DNA of 64,000 nucleotides, from the NCBI RefSeq assembly GCF_900100275.1, contig NZ_FNET01000001.1, positions 124,001 to 188,000 on the forward strand, read 5' to 3'. The notes under the pieces were generated by a model, which saw only the letters and a program-made list of their open reading frames with translations, was not told the origin of the DNA and did not search any database. Position 1 is the first letter of the stretch, and each line of letters starts with the position of its first letter. Shown piece after piece: positions 51,686-60,370 of the stretch. The position numbers and the translations under genes are program-made. The stretch is from Lentzea albidocapillata subsp. violacea (GTDB lineage: Bacteria; Actinomycetota; Actinomycetes; Mycobacteriales; Pseudonocardiaceae).

Positions 51686-53368
51686 ATGGGCAACGAGTTG
51701 AACCGCAGAAGCTTCCTGAACGTCGCCGTCTCGGCGGCCGGGCTCGTCGCGATGGGACCACTGCTGTCCGCCTGCGGGAGTGGCCCGGCGCAGCGGGCCG
51801 GAGTCGGTTCGGAAGCCGCCCTCAAGGCCGTGTTACCGGCGTACGTGCCGAACACGGCGATCAAACCGGACATCGCCTCCATCGCGGGCGGTCCCGACGT
51901 GATGACGAACCCGGGCTTCCTCAGCTACCCGGCGAACCGGGTCGCCACGGTGTCCGGCATCCCGGGCAAGGGCGGCACGTACTCGGCGGTCACGCCGCTG
52001 TGGGGAACCATCCCGCCCGCCGACAACGCGTTCTACACGGCCATGAACAAGGCTCTGGGCGTCCAGCTGCAGATGAAGCCGGCGGACGGCAACAACTACA
52101 ACACCATCATCCCGACGATGACCGCCTCGAAGCGGCTGCCGGACTGGATCCAGCTGCCGACCTGGTGGAACTCCCAGATGAACGTCGGCGGGCTGGTGGG
52201 GAACCAGCTCGCGGATCTGACGCCCTACCTGTCCGGCGACAACATCAAGAAGTACTCCAACCTCGCGGCCATCCCGACCGCCGCGTGGCGCGCCGGCGCG
52301 TGGGGCGAGAAGCTGTACGGGATCCCTTCCTTCGCCACCGGCTTCCAGATCGCGGGCACTCTCTACTACCGCCGTGACATCCTCGAAGCCAAGGGCATCA
52401 CCGCCGACCAGGTGAAGTCGGCCGACGACCTGATGAACCTCGGCAAGGAGCTGACCGACGCCAAGAACGGCGTCTGGGCCTTCGACGACGTCTACCGGTA
52501 CCTCTACACCTCCTTCGGCGCACCGCTGAAGTGGCGGGTGGACAACGGGAAGCTGGTCCACCTGTACGAGACCGAGGAGTTCTACGCGGCGCTCGACTGG
52601 AACAACCGGCTCGCCACCGCCGGGTACGTGCACCCCGACGCGCTGGCCGGCGACAACGCCAACGGCAACACCCGGTTCTTCGGCGGGAAGACACTGATCT
52701 CGAGTGGTGGCACGGGGACGTGGAACCTCGCCGACCACCAGTCCGGCCAGGCCGCCAACCCGAACTACCGGCGCGGGGCCCTGAACATCATCGCCGCCGA
52801 CGGCAAGAGCGCACTGCGGGTCGACATGGGCCCAGGCGCCAACATCATGAGCTACCTCAACATCAACCTGAAGCCCGAACAGATCGAGGAATGCCTGGCC
52901 ATCGCGAACTACCTCGCCGCGCCGTACGGCTCGGCCGAGTTCACGATGGTCAACTTCGGGGTCGAGGGCACCCACTTCACCGTGGTCGACGGCGTGCCGA
53001 CGGCCACCGAGGCCGGCAAGAAGGAGGTCCAGGCGCAGACCTTCCCGTTCCTGGCCGCACCGGCCGCCGCGACCAACAGCCCCGGCGTGCCGGCCGTCAC
53101 CAAGGACTACCTCGCCTGGCAGGCCGCCAACGTGAAGGCGCTGGCCAAGCCGGTCTTCTGGAGCATGAACATCAGCATGCCCCAGGCGCAGGCCACGGCG
53201 GACGCCGGACAGCAGGTCGAGGACGCGATGAAGGACTGCATCCACGGCAAGAAGTCGGTGGCCGAGGTCAGGGAGGCCGTCGCGAGCTGGAAGACCAGTG
53301 GTGGCGGCGACAAGCTGATCCAGTGGACGAACGACAACGTCCTGCAGAAGCACGGCACCGGGCAGTGA
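51686..53368 (+). CDS. Large ABC-transporter substrate-binding lipoprotein (LipO/YtcQ-like), probable xyloglucan oligosaccharides
   Basis: 560 residues. The N-terminus (LNRRSFLNVAVSAAGLVAMG, then LLSAC) joins a twin-arginine motif to a lipobox, so it is exported folded and anchored by Cys. The mature protein is larger than common CUT1 binding proteins and resembles the LipO/YtcQ group paired with LplB/YtcP permeases (ITADQVKSADDLMNLGKELT, VYRYLYTSFGAPLKWRVDNG, DCIHGKKSVAEVREAVASW). Such large proteins usually take branched or long oligosaccharides, which suits decorated xyloglucan fragments. Ligand assignment is by context. Confidence 0.85.
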   Translation: MGNELNRRSFLNVAVSAAGLVAMGPLLSACGSGPAQRAGVGSEAALKAVLPAYVPNTAIKPDIASIAGGPDVMTNPGFLSYPANRVATVSGIPGKGGTYSAVTPLWGTIPPADNAFYTAMNKALGVQLQMKPADGNNYNTIIPTMTASKRLPDWIQLPTWWNSQMNVGGLVGNQLADLTPYLSGDNIKKYSNLAAIPTAAWRAGAWGEKLYGIPSFATGFQIAGTLYYRRDILEAKGITADQVKSADDLMNLGKELTDAKNGVWAFDDVYRYLYTSFGAPLKWRVDNGKLVHLYETEEFYAALDWNNRLATAGYVHPDALAGDNANGNTRFFGGKTLISSGGTGTWNLADHQSGQAANPNYRRGALNIIAADGKSALRVDMGPGANIMSYLNINLKPEQIEECLAIANYLAAPYGSAEFTMVNFGVEGTHFTVVDGVPTATEAGKKEVQAQTFPFLAAPAAATNSPGVPAVTKDYLAWQAANVKALAKPVFWSMNISMPQAQATADAGQQVEDAMKDCIHGKKSVAEVREAVASWKTSGGGDKLIQWTNDNVLQKHGTGQ

Positions 53369-54321
53369 CCACGGCGACCCCGACGCGGCCGGACCGCGGA
53401 ACGCGACCGGCGCGGCAGAACTGGCGGGTGAGGTTGCGCCGCGACCGGTCGCTGATCCTGATGACGCTGCCCGCCGTCGTCCTGCTGCTGGTCTTCAACT
53501 ACGTCCCGCTGTTCGGGCTCGTCACCGCGTTCCAGGAGTACGACCCGCTGGCCGGGATCTGGTACAGCACGTGGGCGGGTCTCGACCAGTTCCAGCGGCT
53601 GTTCGGTGACGCGCTGTTCTGGAACGCGGTGCGGAACACGCTGTACCTGAGCTTCGTCCAGCTCATCCTGTTCTTCCCGGTGCCGATCGCGCTGGCCCTG
53701 TTGCTCAACTCCGTGCTGTCCCAACGGGTGCGCAACTTCATCCAGTCGGTCGTGTACCTGCCGCACTTCTTCTCGTGGGTGCTGGCCATCACGATCTTCC
53801 AGCAGATGCTCGGCGGCGCGGGCGCGCTCAACCACTTCCTGCGCAACAACGACATCGGTACCTGGGACGTCATGACGAACCCGGACACCTTCGCGTTGCT
53901 GGTCTCCGCCCAGGTGATCTGGAAGGAGGCGGGCTGGGGGATCATCGTCTTCCTGGCCGCGCTCGCCGCCATCAACACCGACCTCTACGAGGCGGCGGCG
54001 GCGGACGGTGCCGGGCGGTGGCGGCGGCTGTGGCACATCACGCTGCCCGGCCTGCGCGGCGTCATCGTGCTGATGCTGGTGCTGCGCCTGGGCAACGCGC
54101 TGACCGTCGGCTTCGAGCAGTTCCTGATCCAGCGCGACGCCGTGGGCTACGACACGGCCGACGTGCTGGACACCTTCTCGTTCTACTACGGCATCGCGAC
54201 CGGCGACTACAGCTACGGCGCGGCGGCAGGGTTGTTCAAGAGCGTGATCTCGCTGTTGCTCATCTGGGGTGCGAACAAGCTGGCGCACGCCTTCGGCGAA
54301 GACGGGTTGTACCGGAGGTGA
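53365..54321 (+). CDS. ABC transporter permease (LplB-like)
   Basis: 318 residues from GTG 53365, overlapping the SBP stop by four bases (GTGA). It has an Arg-rich head, six membrane segments (LIMTLPAVVLLLVFNYVPLF first) and the EAA loop DLYEAAAADGAGRWRRLWHI. The style FNYVPLFGLVTAFQEYDP is typical of LplB/YteP permeases that accompany LipO-type binding proteins. Confidence 0.9.
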   Translation: MTTATPTRPDRGTRPARQNWRVRLRRDRSLILMTLPAVVLLLVFNYVPLFGLVTAFQEYDPLAGIWYSTWAGLDQFQRLFGDALFWNAVRNTLYLSFVQLILFFPVPIALALLLNSVLSQRVRNFIQSVVYLPHFFSWVLAITIFQQMLGGAGALNHFLRNNDIGTWDVMTNPDTFALLVSAQVIWKEAGWGIIVFLAALAAINTDLYEAAAADGAGRWRRLWHITLPGLRGVIVLMLVLRLGNALTVGFEQFLIQRDAVGYDTADVLDTFSFYYGIATGDYSYGAAAGLFKSVISLLLIWGANKLAHAFGEDGLYRR

Positions 54322-54326
54322 CCGAC

Positions 54327-55295
54327 ATGCTCACGATCGAACGCACGCTCGAGGCCGCGGAAACTCCTGCACCGCAAGCGGTGCGCAAGAAGAAGCGGAA
54401 CACGAGGCCGGCGTGGGAGGAACCGCCGACCATCGCCGGCGAGACCGCCAAGGGCATCACCCTCGGCGTGGTGCTGCTGGTGATGCTGGTGCCGTTGTGG
54501 ATCATCGTGGTGACCAGCCTGTCCACCCAGGGGGCGGTCAACCGCGCCGGTGGGCTCGTGATCTGGCCGGACGGACTGACCTTGGAGGCCTACCGGGTCA
54601 TGCTGGGCGACACCACGGTGCGCACCGCGCTGCTGGTGAGTCTCGGCATCACCGCCGTCGGCACCCTCGTGTCGATGGCTGTCTCGGTCATGTGCGCCTA
54701 CGGCCTGTCCCGTTCGCGTTCGTTCGCGCACCGCTTCCTGCTGACCCTGCTGATCCTCACCATGTTCGTCAACGGCGGCCTGATCCCCACCTTCCTGGTC
54801 GTCACCGGCCTGGGCGGCTACGGCCAGTGGTGGTCACTGATCCTGCCGAGCGCCATCTCCGTCTTCAACATCCTGATCCTGCGGTCGTTCTACTCCAGCA
54901 CCTCGGCCGACCTGATCGAGGCCGCGCGCATCGACGGCGCGGGGGACTGGCGGATCCTGTGGTCCATCGTGCTGCCGACCTCGCGCGCGGTGACCGCCGT
55001 GATGGCGCTGTTCTACGGCGTCGGCTACTGGAACTCCTTCTTCAACGTCATGTTGTACATGCCGACGGACAGTGAGAAGTGGCCGCTGCAGTACGTGCTT
55101 TACACGTACGTCAACCGCGGCAACGGCATGCCGGGCTCGGTGAACGCGGGCTTCGGCACGGCGCTCTCCCAGACGGCGCCGCTGTCGTTGCAGATGGCCG
55201 TGGTGGTGCTGACGCTCGTGCCGTTGCTCATCGTTTACCCGTTCGTGCAGAAGCACTTCCGCACGGGCGTCCTGACCGGCGCGATCAAGGGCTGA
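54327..55295 (+). CDS. ABC transporter permease (LplC/YtcP-like)
   Basis: 322 residues from ATG 54327 (SD CGGAGG, 54313-54318). A long basic cytoplasmic head of about 50 residues (RKKKRNTRPAWEEPP) precedes six membrane segments. The EAA loop reads DLIEAARIDGAGDWRILWSI then LPTSRAVT. It completes the importer; no ATPase gene follows, so a shared MsiK-type ATPase is expected. Confidence 0.9.
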   Translation: MLTIERTLEAAETPAPQAVRKKKRNTRPAWEEPPTIAGETAKGITLGVVLLVMLVPLWIIVVTSLSTQGAVNRAGGLVIWPDGLTLEAYRVMLGDTTVRTALLVSLGITAVGTLVSMAVSVMCAYGLSRSRSFAHRFLLTLLILTMFVNGGLIPTFLVVTGLGGYGQWWSLILPSAISVFNILILRSFYSSTSADLIEAARIDGAGDWRILWSIVLPTSRAVTAVMALFYGVGYWNSFFNVMLYMPTDSEKWPLQYVLYTYVNRGNGMPGSVNAGFGTALSQTAPLSLQMAVVVLTLVPLLIVYPFVQKHFRTGVLTGAIKG

Positions 55296-55301
55296 ACATC
55301 C

Positions 55302-56330
55302 ATGGTGACCATTGCCGACGTGGCCAGGCACGCGGGCGTGTCGTCCAGCACGGTCAGCTACGTGCTCAGCGGCAAGCGTGCGATCTCCGAGGAGACCCGC
55401 CGCCGGGTGCGGAGTTCCGTGCGGGAGCTCGGGTACCACCCCAACGCCGGTGCGCGGGCGCTGGCCGCGCGGCGGTCGCACATCATCGCGTTGATGGTGC
55501 CGTTGCGCACCGACGTCTACGTCCCGGTCATGATGGAGATCGCGATCTCGGTGACCACGGCGGCCCGTCAGCACGGGTACGACGTCCTGCTGATCACCAA
55601 CGACGAGGGGCCTGGCGGCGTCCGCAGGATCGCCGCCAGCGGCCTGGCGGACGGCCTGATCCTGATGGACGTCGAGCTGGACGACGAGCGCATCCCGGTG
55701 CTGCGCGCGCAGGGCACCCAGGCCACGCTCATCGGGCTGGCCGACGACGCGCGCGGACTGTCCTGTGTGGACCACGACTTCGTCGCGGCCGGCGCGTTGT
55801 GCGCGGACCACCTCGCCGATCTCGGCCACCGTGAGATCGCGTTCATCGGGTACGGCTCCGGGGTCTACCACCGGCACGCCGGGTACGCCGAACGTACGCT
55901 CGCCGGATTCCGCGACAGGGCGGGGCAGCGCGGTCTGCGCTTCCTGCACCGGACCTGCGAGGGCACCTACGAGAGCACCGCGGGCACGCTCGCGCGCGTT
56001 CTCGCGGACCGTCCCGGCACGACCGGGTTCGTGGTGCAGAACGAGGGCGCGATCGGCCCGTTGCTCACCCTGTTGCGCACCAGCGGGCGGACGGTCCCCG
56101 AGGACGTCTCGGTGATCGCGTTGTGCCAGGACCAGCTCGCCGAGCAGTTCGCGCCGAGGCTCACGGCGGTGACCGGGTCCGCGCAGGAGCTCGGCCGGGT
56201 CGCCGTTGAGCAGATCGTGGGCAGGCTCGCCACGTCGAGCGACGGCGGCCGTCCGGACGATGACCGGGCGCTGCTCACCCCGACGCTGACCGTGCGCGAG
56301 AGCACGGGATCCGCGCCACTGCTTCCCTGA
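55302..56330 (+). CDS. LacI-family regulator of the xyloglucan locus (paralogue C)
   Basis: 342 residues from ATG 55302, 6 bp after the permease stop. Helix-turn-helix VTIADVARHAGVSSSTVSYV with LSGKRAISEETRRRV, hinge GYHPNAGARALAA, sensor core IIALMVPLRTDVYVPVMMEI and LILMDVELDDERIPVLRAQG. It is a full-length relative of paralogues A and B. Encoded inside the operon it probably controls, it would bind the AAGCGCTT-centred sites at 51554 and 51643 and be relieved by an imported sugar. Confidence 0.9.
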   Translation: MVTIADVARHAGVSSSTVSYVLSGKRAISEETRRRVRSSVRELGYHPNAGARALAARRSHIIALMVPLRTDVYVPVMMEIAISVTTAARQHGYDVLLITNDEGPGGVRRIAASGLADGLILMDVELDDERIPVLRAQGTQATLIGLADDARGLSCVDHDFVAAGALCADHLADLGHREIAFIGYGSGVYHRHAGYAERTLAGFRDRAGQRGLRFLHRTCEGTYESTAGTLARVLADRPGTTGFVVQNEGAIGPLLTLLRTSGRTVPEDVSVIALCQDQLAEQFAPRLTAVTGSAQELGRVAVEQIVGRLATSSDGGRPDDDRALLTPTLTVRESTGSAPLLP

Positions 56331-56369
56331 CCTTCTCCGCACTCATCCAGGAACGTGAGGAGCTTCCGC

Positions 56370-58406
56370 ATGCCCCAGTACTTCCGAGACCTCGGCACCG
56401 CGCTCGAATGGCGGGCCAGGGGCGAGACGCTCCGAGTCGAGGCGTGGGGCTCCGACGGGGTCCGCGTGCGCGCCACTCCCGCCGGTCCGCTGCTCGACGA
56501 CCTCCCCGGCGCGTTGCTCGGCACGCCACCGGACGGCGGCGCGGTGGAGATCAAGATCTCCGAGCACCACGCCACCCTCGTCCACGGTGCGCTCACCGTG
56601 CGGATCGACGCCGGCACCGAAGGCGCCCTGACCCCGGAACTGGGGGCGACCGCGGGCACGCTGACGTTCACCAGGACCGAGGACGGCACCGAACTGCTCG
56701 CGGAGGAACCGGCGCACTTCTGGTGGCCGGGGCCGCGGCTTGCCACCGCGACGGGCAACGGCCACCACCGGCTGGAGCAGCGTTTCCGCGCATACCTTGG
56801 GGAACGGCTCTACGGCCTCGGCCAGCACACCCACGGCATGCTCGACCAGAAGGGCGCGGTCATCGACCTCGTCCAGCGCAACGCCGAGGTCACCATCCCG
56901 TTGCTGGTCTCCGACCGCGGCTACGGCCTGCTGTGGAACTCACCCGCCATCGGACGGGTGGAGCTCGCGGAGACCGGCACCCGCTGGGTGTCCGACAGCG
57001 CCCGCCAGATCGACTACTGGATCACCGCGGGCAAGCCTGCCGACGTGCTGCGGCGCTACGCGGACGTGACGGGGCACTCGCCCGGCCTGCCCGAGTGGGC
57101 CTCCGGTTTCTGGCAGTGCAAGCTGCGCTACCGCACCCAGGAGGAACTGCTGGAGGTCGCCCGCGAGTACCGGCGGCGCGGCCTGCCGTTGTCCGTGATC
57201 GTGTGCGACTTCTTCCACTGGACGCACCTCGGCGAGTGGGAGTTCGACCCCGCCGAGTGGCCGGACCCGGCGGCGATGGTCCGCGAGCTGGACGAGATGG
57301 GCGTCAAGCTGATGGTCTCGGTCTGGCCCTCGGTCAGCCCGGCCAGCGAGAACTACCACCCCATGCTGAACCAGGGCCTGTTCGTCGGCACCGAGTTCGG
57401 GCCGATGGCGCACGCGGACTGGCCGGACAAGGGCCTCGGCGCCTACTCCGCCCAGGTCGCGTTCTACGACGCCACGAACCCCGAGGCGCGCGAGTACGTC
57501 TGGGACCGGATCCGGCGCGGCTACCACGACCTCGGCATCACGGTGTTCTGGCTGGACGCCGGCGAACCCGAGCTCAAACCCGGTCACCAGTACAACCTGC
57601 GCTACCACGCCGGTCCCGGTCTGGAGGTCGGCAACCTCTACCCGCGCGAGAACGCCCGCACCGTCCACGACGGACTGCGCGCGGCGGGGGAGACCGAGAT
57701 CATCTCGCTCAACCGCTCCTCGTGGGCGGGCGCGCAACGGTACGGCGCCGCGCTGTGGTCCGGTGACATCGGCACGGACTTCGCCACACTGCGCACCCAG
57801 ATCAAGGCCGGGCTGAACGTGATGATGTCCGGCATTCCCTGGTGGACAACGGACATCGGCGGCTTCCACGGCGGTGATCCGGACGATCCCGCCTACCGCG
57901 AGGTCCTCGTGCGCTGGTTCCAGTACGGCACCTTCTGCCCGTTGTTCCGCCTGCACGGCTTCCGCGGCGACGAGCAGGTGCTGGAGCCCGCGATGACCGG
58001 CCTGGCCAACGAGGTCTGGTCCTACGGCGACGAGGCGTACGAGATCCTCGCGGGGCACCTGCGGCTGCGCGAACGTCTGCGCCCGTACGTGATGGAGCAG
58101 ATGCGCACGGCCTCCGAGACCGGCGTGCCACCGATGCGGCCGGTGTTCCTGGAGTTCCCGGACGACCCGGCGGCGTGGCAGGTCGAGGACGCCTTCCTGC
58201 TCGGCCCCGACCTGCTCGTGGCTCCGATCACCGAGGCAGGCGCCCGCGAACGCGACGTCCACCTGCCCGCCGGTGCGCGGTGGACCGACGCGTGGACCGG
58301 CGAGGAACACGACGGCGGCCGGACGGTCACCGTCGCGGCCCCGCTCGACCGCATCCCGCTGTTCCTGCGCGACGGTACCCGGCTGCCCGTGCGGGAGGAG
58401 GCGTGA
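56370..58406 (+). CDS. Cytoplasmic GH31 glycosidase, probable alpha-xylosidase
   Basis: 678 residues from ATG 56370 with a GAGGAG SD; no signal peptide. N-terminal sandwich (about 1-160), GH31 barrel with nucleophile D396 in FWLDAGEPEL and acid/base D466 in LWSGDIGTDF, plus GFWQCKLRYRTQEELLEVAR and MMSGIPWWTTDIGGFHG, then C-terminal sandwiches. The text resembles GH31 alpha-xylosidases acting on xyloglucan oligosaccharides more than alpha-glucosidases, though the split is subtle. It would remove the non-reducing-end xylose so that GH3 can cut the exposed glucose. The stop overlaps the GH42 start by four bases. Confidence 0.87.
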   Translation: MPQYFRDLGTALEWRARGETLRVEAWGSDGVRVRATPAGPLLDDLPGALLGTPPDGGAVEIKISEHHATLVHGALTVRIDAGTEGALTPELGATAGTLTFTRTEDGTELLAEEPAHFWWPGPRLATATGNGHHRLEQRFRAYLGERLYGLGQHTHGMLDQKGAVIDLVQRNAEVTIPLLVSDRGYGLLWNSPAIGRVELAETGTRWVSDSARQIDYWITAGKPADVLRRYADVTGHSPGLPEWASGFWQCKLRYRTQEELLEVAREYRRRGLPLSVIVCDFFHWTHLGEWEFDPAEWPDPAAMVRELDEMGVKLMVSVWPSVSPASENYHPMLNQGLFVGTEFGPMAHADWPDKGLGAYSAQVAFYDATNPEAREYVWDRIRRGYHDLGITVFWLDAGEPELKPGHQYNLRYHAGPGLEVGNLYPRENARTVHDGLRAAGETEIISLNRSSWAGAQRYGAALWSGDIGTDFATLRTQIKAGLNVMMSGIPWWTTDIGGFHGGDPDDPAYREVLVRWFQYGTFCPLFRLHGFRGDEQVLEPAMTGLANEVWSYGDEAYEILAGHLRLRERLRPYVMEQMRTASETGVPPMRPVFLEFPDDPAAWQVEDAFLLGPDLLVAPITEAGARERDVHLPAGARWTDAWTGEEHDGGRTVTVAAPLDRIPLFLRDGTRLPVREEA

Positions 58407-60370
58407 TCGCGGATCGGCTGGGCGGCTTGGCGTTCGGCGGCGACTACAACCCCGAGCAGTGGGACGAGCCGGTGTGGAAGGAGGACGACGAGCTGATGCG
58501 CGAGGCCAGGGTCAACCTGGCCACGGTCGGCGTCTTCTCCTGGGCCCTGCTCGAGCCGGAGGAAGGCCGTTACGACTTCGCGTGGCTCGACGCGCACCTG
58601 GACCGCCTGCACGCCAACGGGATCGCGGTCGACCTGGCCACACCGACCGCCTCCCCGCCGCCGTGGTTCACGCTGGCCCACCCGGACGCCATGCCGGTCA
58701 CCCGCGACGGCACCAGGCTGGTGCACGGCAGCCGTGACACCTACTGCCTCAGCGCCCCGGCCTACCGCACGGCGGCCCGGCGCATCGCCTCCGCACTCGC
58801 GGAACGCTACGGCGACCACCCGGCGGTCGCGATGTGGCACGTGCACAACGAGTACGTGACGTTGTGCTGGTGCGAACACACCGCCGCCGCGTTCCGGGTC
58901 TGGCTGCGCGCCCGGCACGGTTCGCTCGACGCGCTCAACGAGGCGTGGGGGACGGCGTTCTGGAGCCAGCGGTACGGCAGCTGGGAACAGGTCCTGCCGC
59001 CGCGCGCCACCCAGTGGCACCGCAACCCCGGCCTCACGCTGGACTTCAGCCGGTTCTTCTCCGACGAGGTGGTCGCCGCCTACTCCGAGCAGCGGGACGC
59101 CATCCGCGCGCACAGCGACCGGCCCGTGACGACGAACATGATGCAGCCCGGCTACCAGAACGTGGACCTGTGGGCGCTGAGCCGTGAGGTCGACCTGGTC
59201 GCGATCGACCACTACCCGGACCGGCCGGGCCTCGACGCGGCGGCCGACGTGGCGTTCGCCGCGGACCGGGCCCGCTCGTTCGGCGGCGGCAGGCCGTGGC
59301 TGTTGATGGAACAGGGCACCAGCACGGTCTACGAGCAGGGCCGGACGCTGGCCAAGGAACCTGGCGAGATCCTGCGGCACTCGCTCGGCCACATCGCCCG
59401 CGGCTCGGACGGGGCGCTGTTCTTCCAGTGGCGCCAGTCGAAGGCGGGCGCCGAGCAGTGGCACTCGGCGATGGTCCCGCACGCCGGTCCGGACAGCCGT
59501 GTCTTCACCGAGGTGAAGGCGACAGGCGAGGCCGTGTCCCGGCTCGGAGACCTCGCGGGCTCGACCGTGACCGCCGACGTGGCCGTGCTGCACGACTCCG
59601 ACGCCTGGTGGGCGTTGAACTCGGACGGCCTGCCCTCGTCCGAACTGGGCTACCACTCCGCGCTGCGCAACGCGCACCGGGCGTTGTGGGACAACGGGGT
59701 CGTCACCGACTTCGCGCACCCGGAAGCGGACCTGAGCCGGTACCGGCTCGTTGTCGCCCCGGCGCTGTACCTGCTCTCCGACGCGGGCGCGGAGAACCTG
59801 CGCCGTTACGTCGTCGACGGTGGAACGTTGCTGGTCCAGTACTTCAGCGGAGTCGTCGACAGCCGCGGGCACGCCCGTCTCGGCGGCTACCCGGCCGCCC
59901 CGCTGCGTGAGGTGCTGGGCATCCGGGTCGAGGAGTACCGGCCGCTGCGGCACGAGGAACGGATCGTCCTCTCCGACTCCTCGCACGGCACGGTCTGGAG
60001 CGAGTCGGTGCGGGCGCAAGGCGCGGAAGTCATCGCCGCCTACACCCACGGCGCGCTCGCCGGTTCTCCCGCGCTGACCCGGAACCACTGTGGCACAGGC
60101 GATGCCTGGTACCTGTCCACCCAGCTCGACGACGCGGACTACACGGCACTGATGTCCAGGCTGCTGGACGCCGCCGGTGTCGGCCCGGTCCGGCCGCCCG
60201 GGATTGAAGTCGTTGTCCGCCAAGGCGAGGACGGCCGCTGCTGGCAGTTCGTGCTCAACCACCTTGCCGAACCCGTGCCCCTGCCTGAGGCCCACGACGT
60301 GCTGACCGGCGGACCGGTGCGGGAGCTCCCACCCGGTGGGTGCGCTGTGCTGACGGGAGGTCCGCTGTGA
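58403..60370 (+). CDS. Cytoplasmic GH42 beta-galactosidase
   Basis: 655 residues from GTG 58403 (SD GGGAGGAGG; GTGA overlap with GH31). The GH42 barrel shows FGGDYNPEQWDEPVWKEDDE at the N-terminus, acid/base E150 in WHVHNEYVTLCWCE, and nucleophile E303 in WLLMEQGTSTV. Zinc-site-type cysteines are only partly present. A trimerisation domain (ADVAVLHDSDAWWALNSD) and small C-terminal sandwich follow. No signal peptide. In this operon it most likely removes beta-galactose from galactosylated xyloglucan side chains before the alpha-xylosidase acts. Confidence 0.92.
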   Translation: MIADRLGGLAFGGDYNPEQWDEPVWKEDDELMREARVNLATVGVFSWALLEPEEGRYDFAWLDAHLDRLHANGIAVDLATPTASPPPWFTLAHPDAMPVTRDGTRLVHGSRDTYCLSAPAYRTAARRIASALAERYGDHPAVAMWHVHNEYVTLCWCEHTAAAFRVWLRARHGSLDALNEAWGTAFWSQRYGSWEQVLPPRATQWHRNPGLTLDFSRFFSDEVVAAYSEQRDAIRAHSDRPVTTNMMQPGYQNVDLWALSREVDLVAIDHYPDRPGLDAAADVAFAADRARSFGGGRPWLLMEQGTSTVYEQGRTLAKEPGEILRHSLGHIARGSDGALFFQWRQSKAGAEQWHSAMVPHAGPDSRVFTEVKATGEAVSRLGDLAGSTVTADVAVLHDSDAWWALNSDGLPSSELGYHSALRNAHRALWDNGVVTDFAHPEADLSRYRLVVAPALYLLSDAGAENLRRYVVDGGTLLVQYFSGVVDSRGHARLGGYPAAPLREVLGIRVEEYRPLRHEERIVLSDSSHGTVWSESVRAQGAEVIAAYTHGALAGSPALTRNHCGTGDAWYLSTQLDDADYTALMSRLLDAAGVGPVRPPGIEVVVRQGEDGRCWQFVLNHLAEPVPLPEAHDVLTGGPVRELPPGGCAVLTGGPL

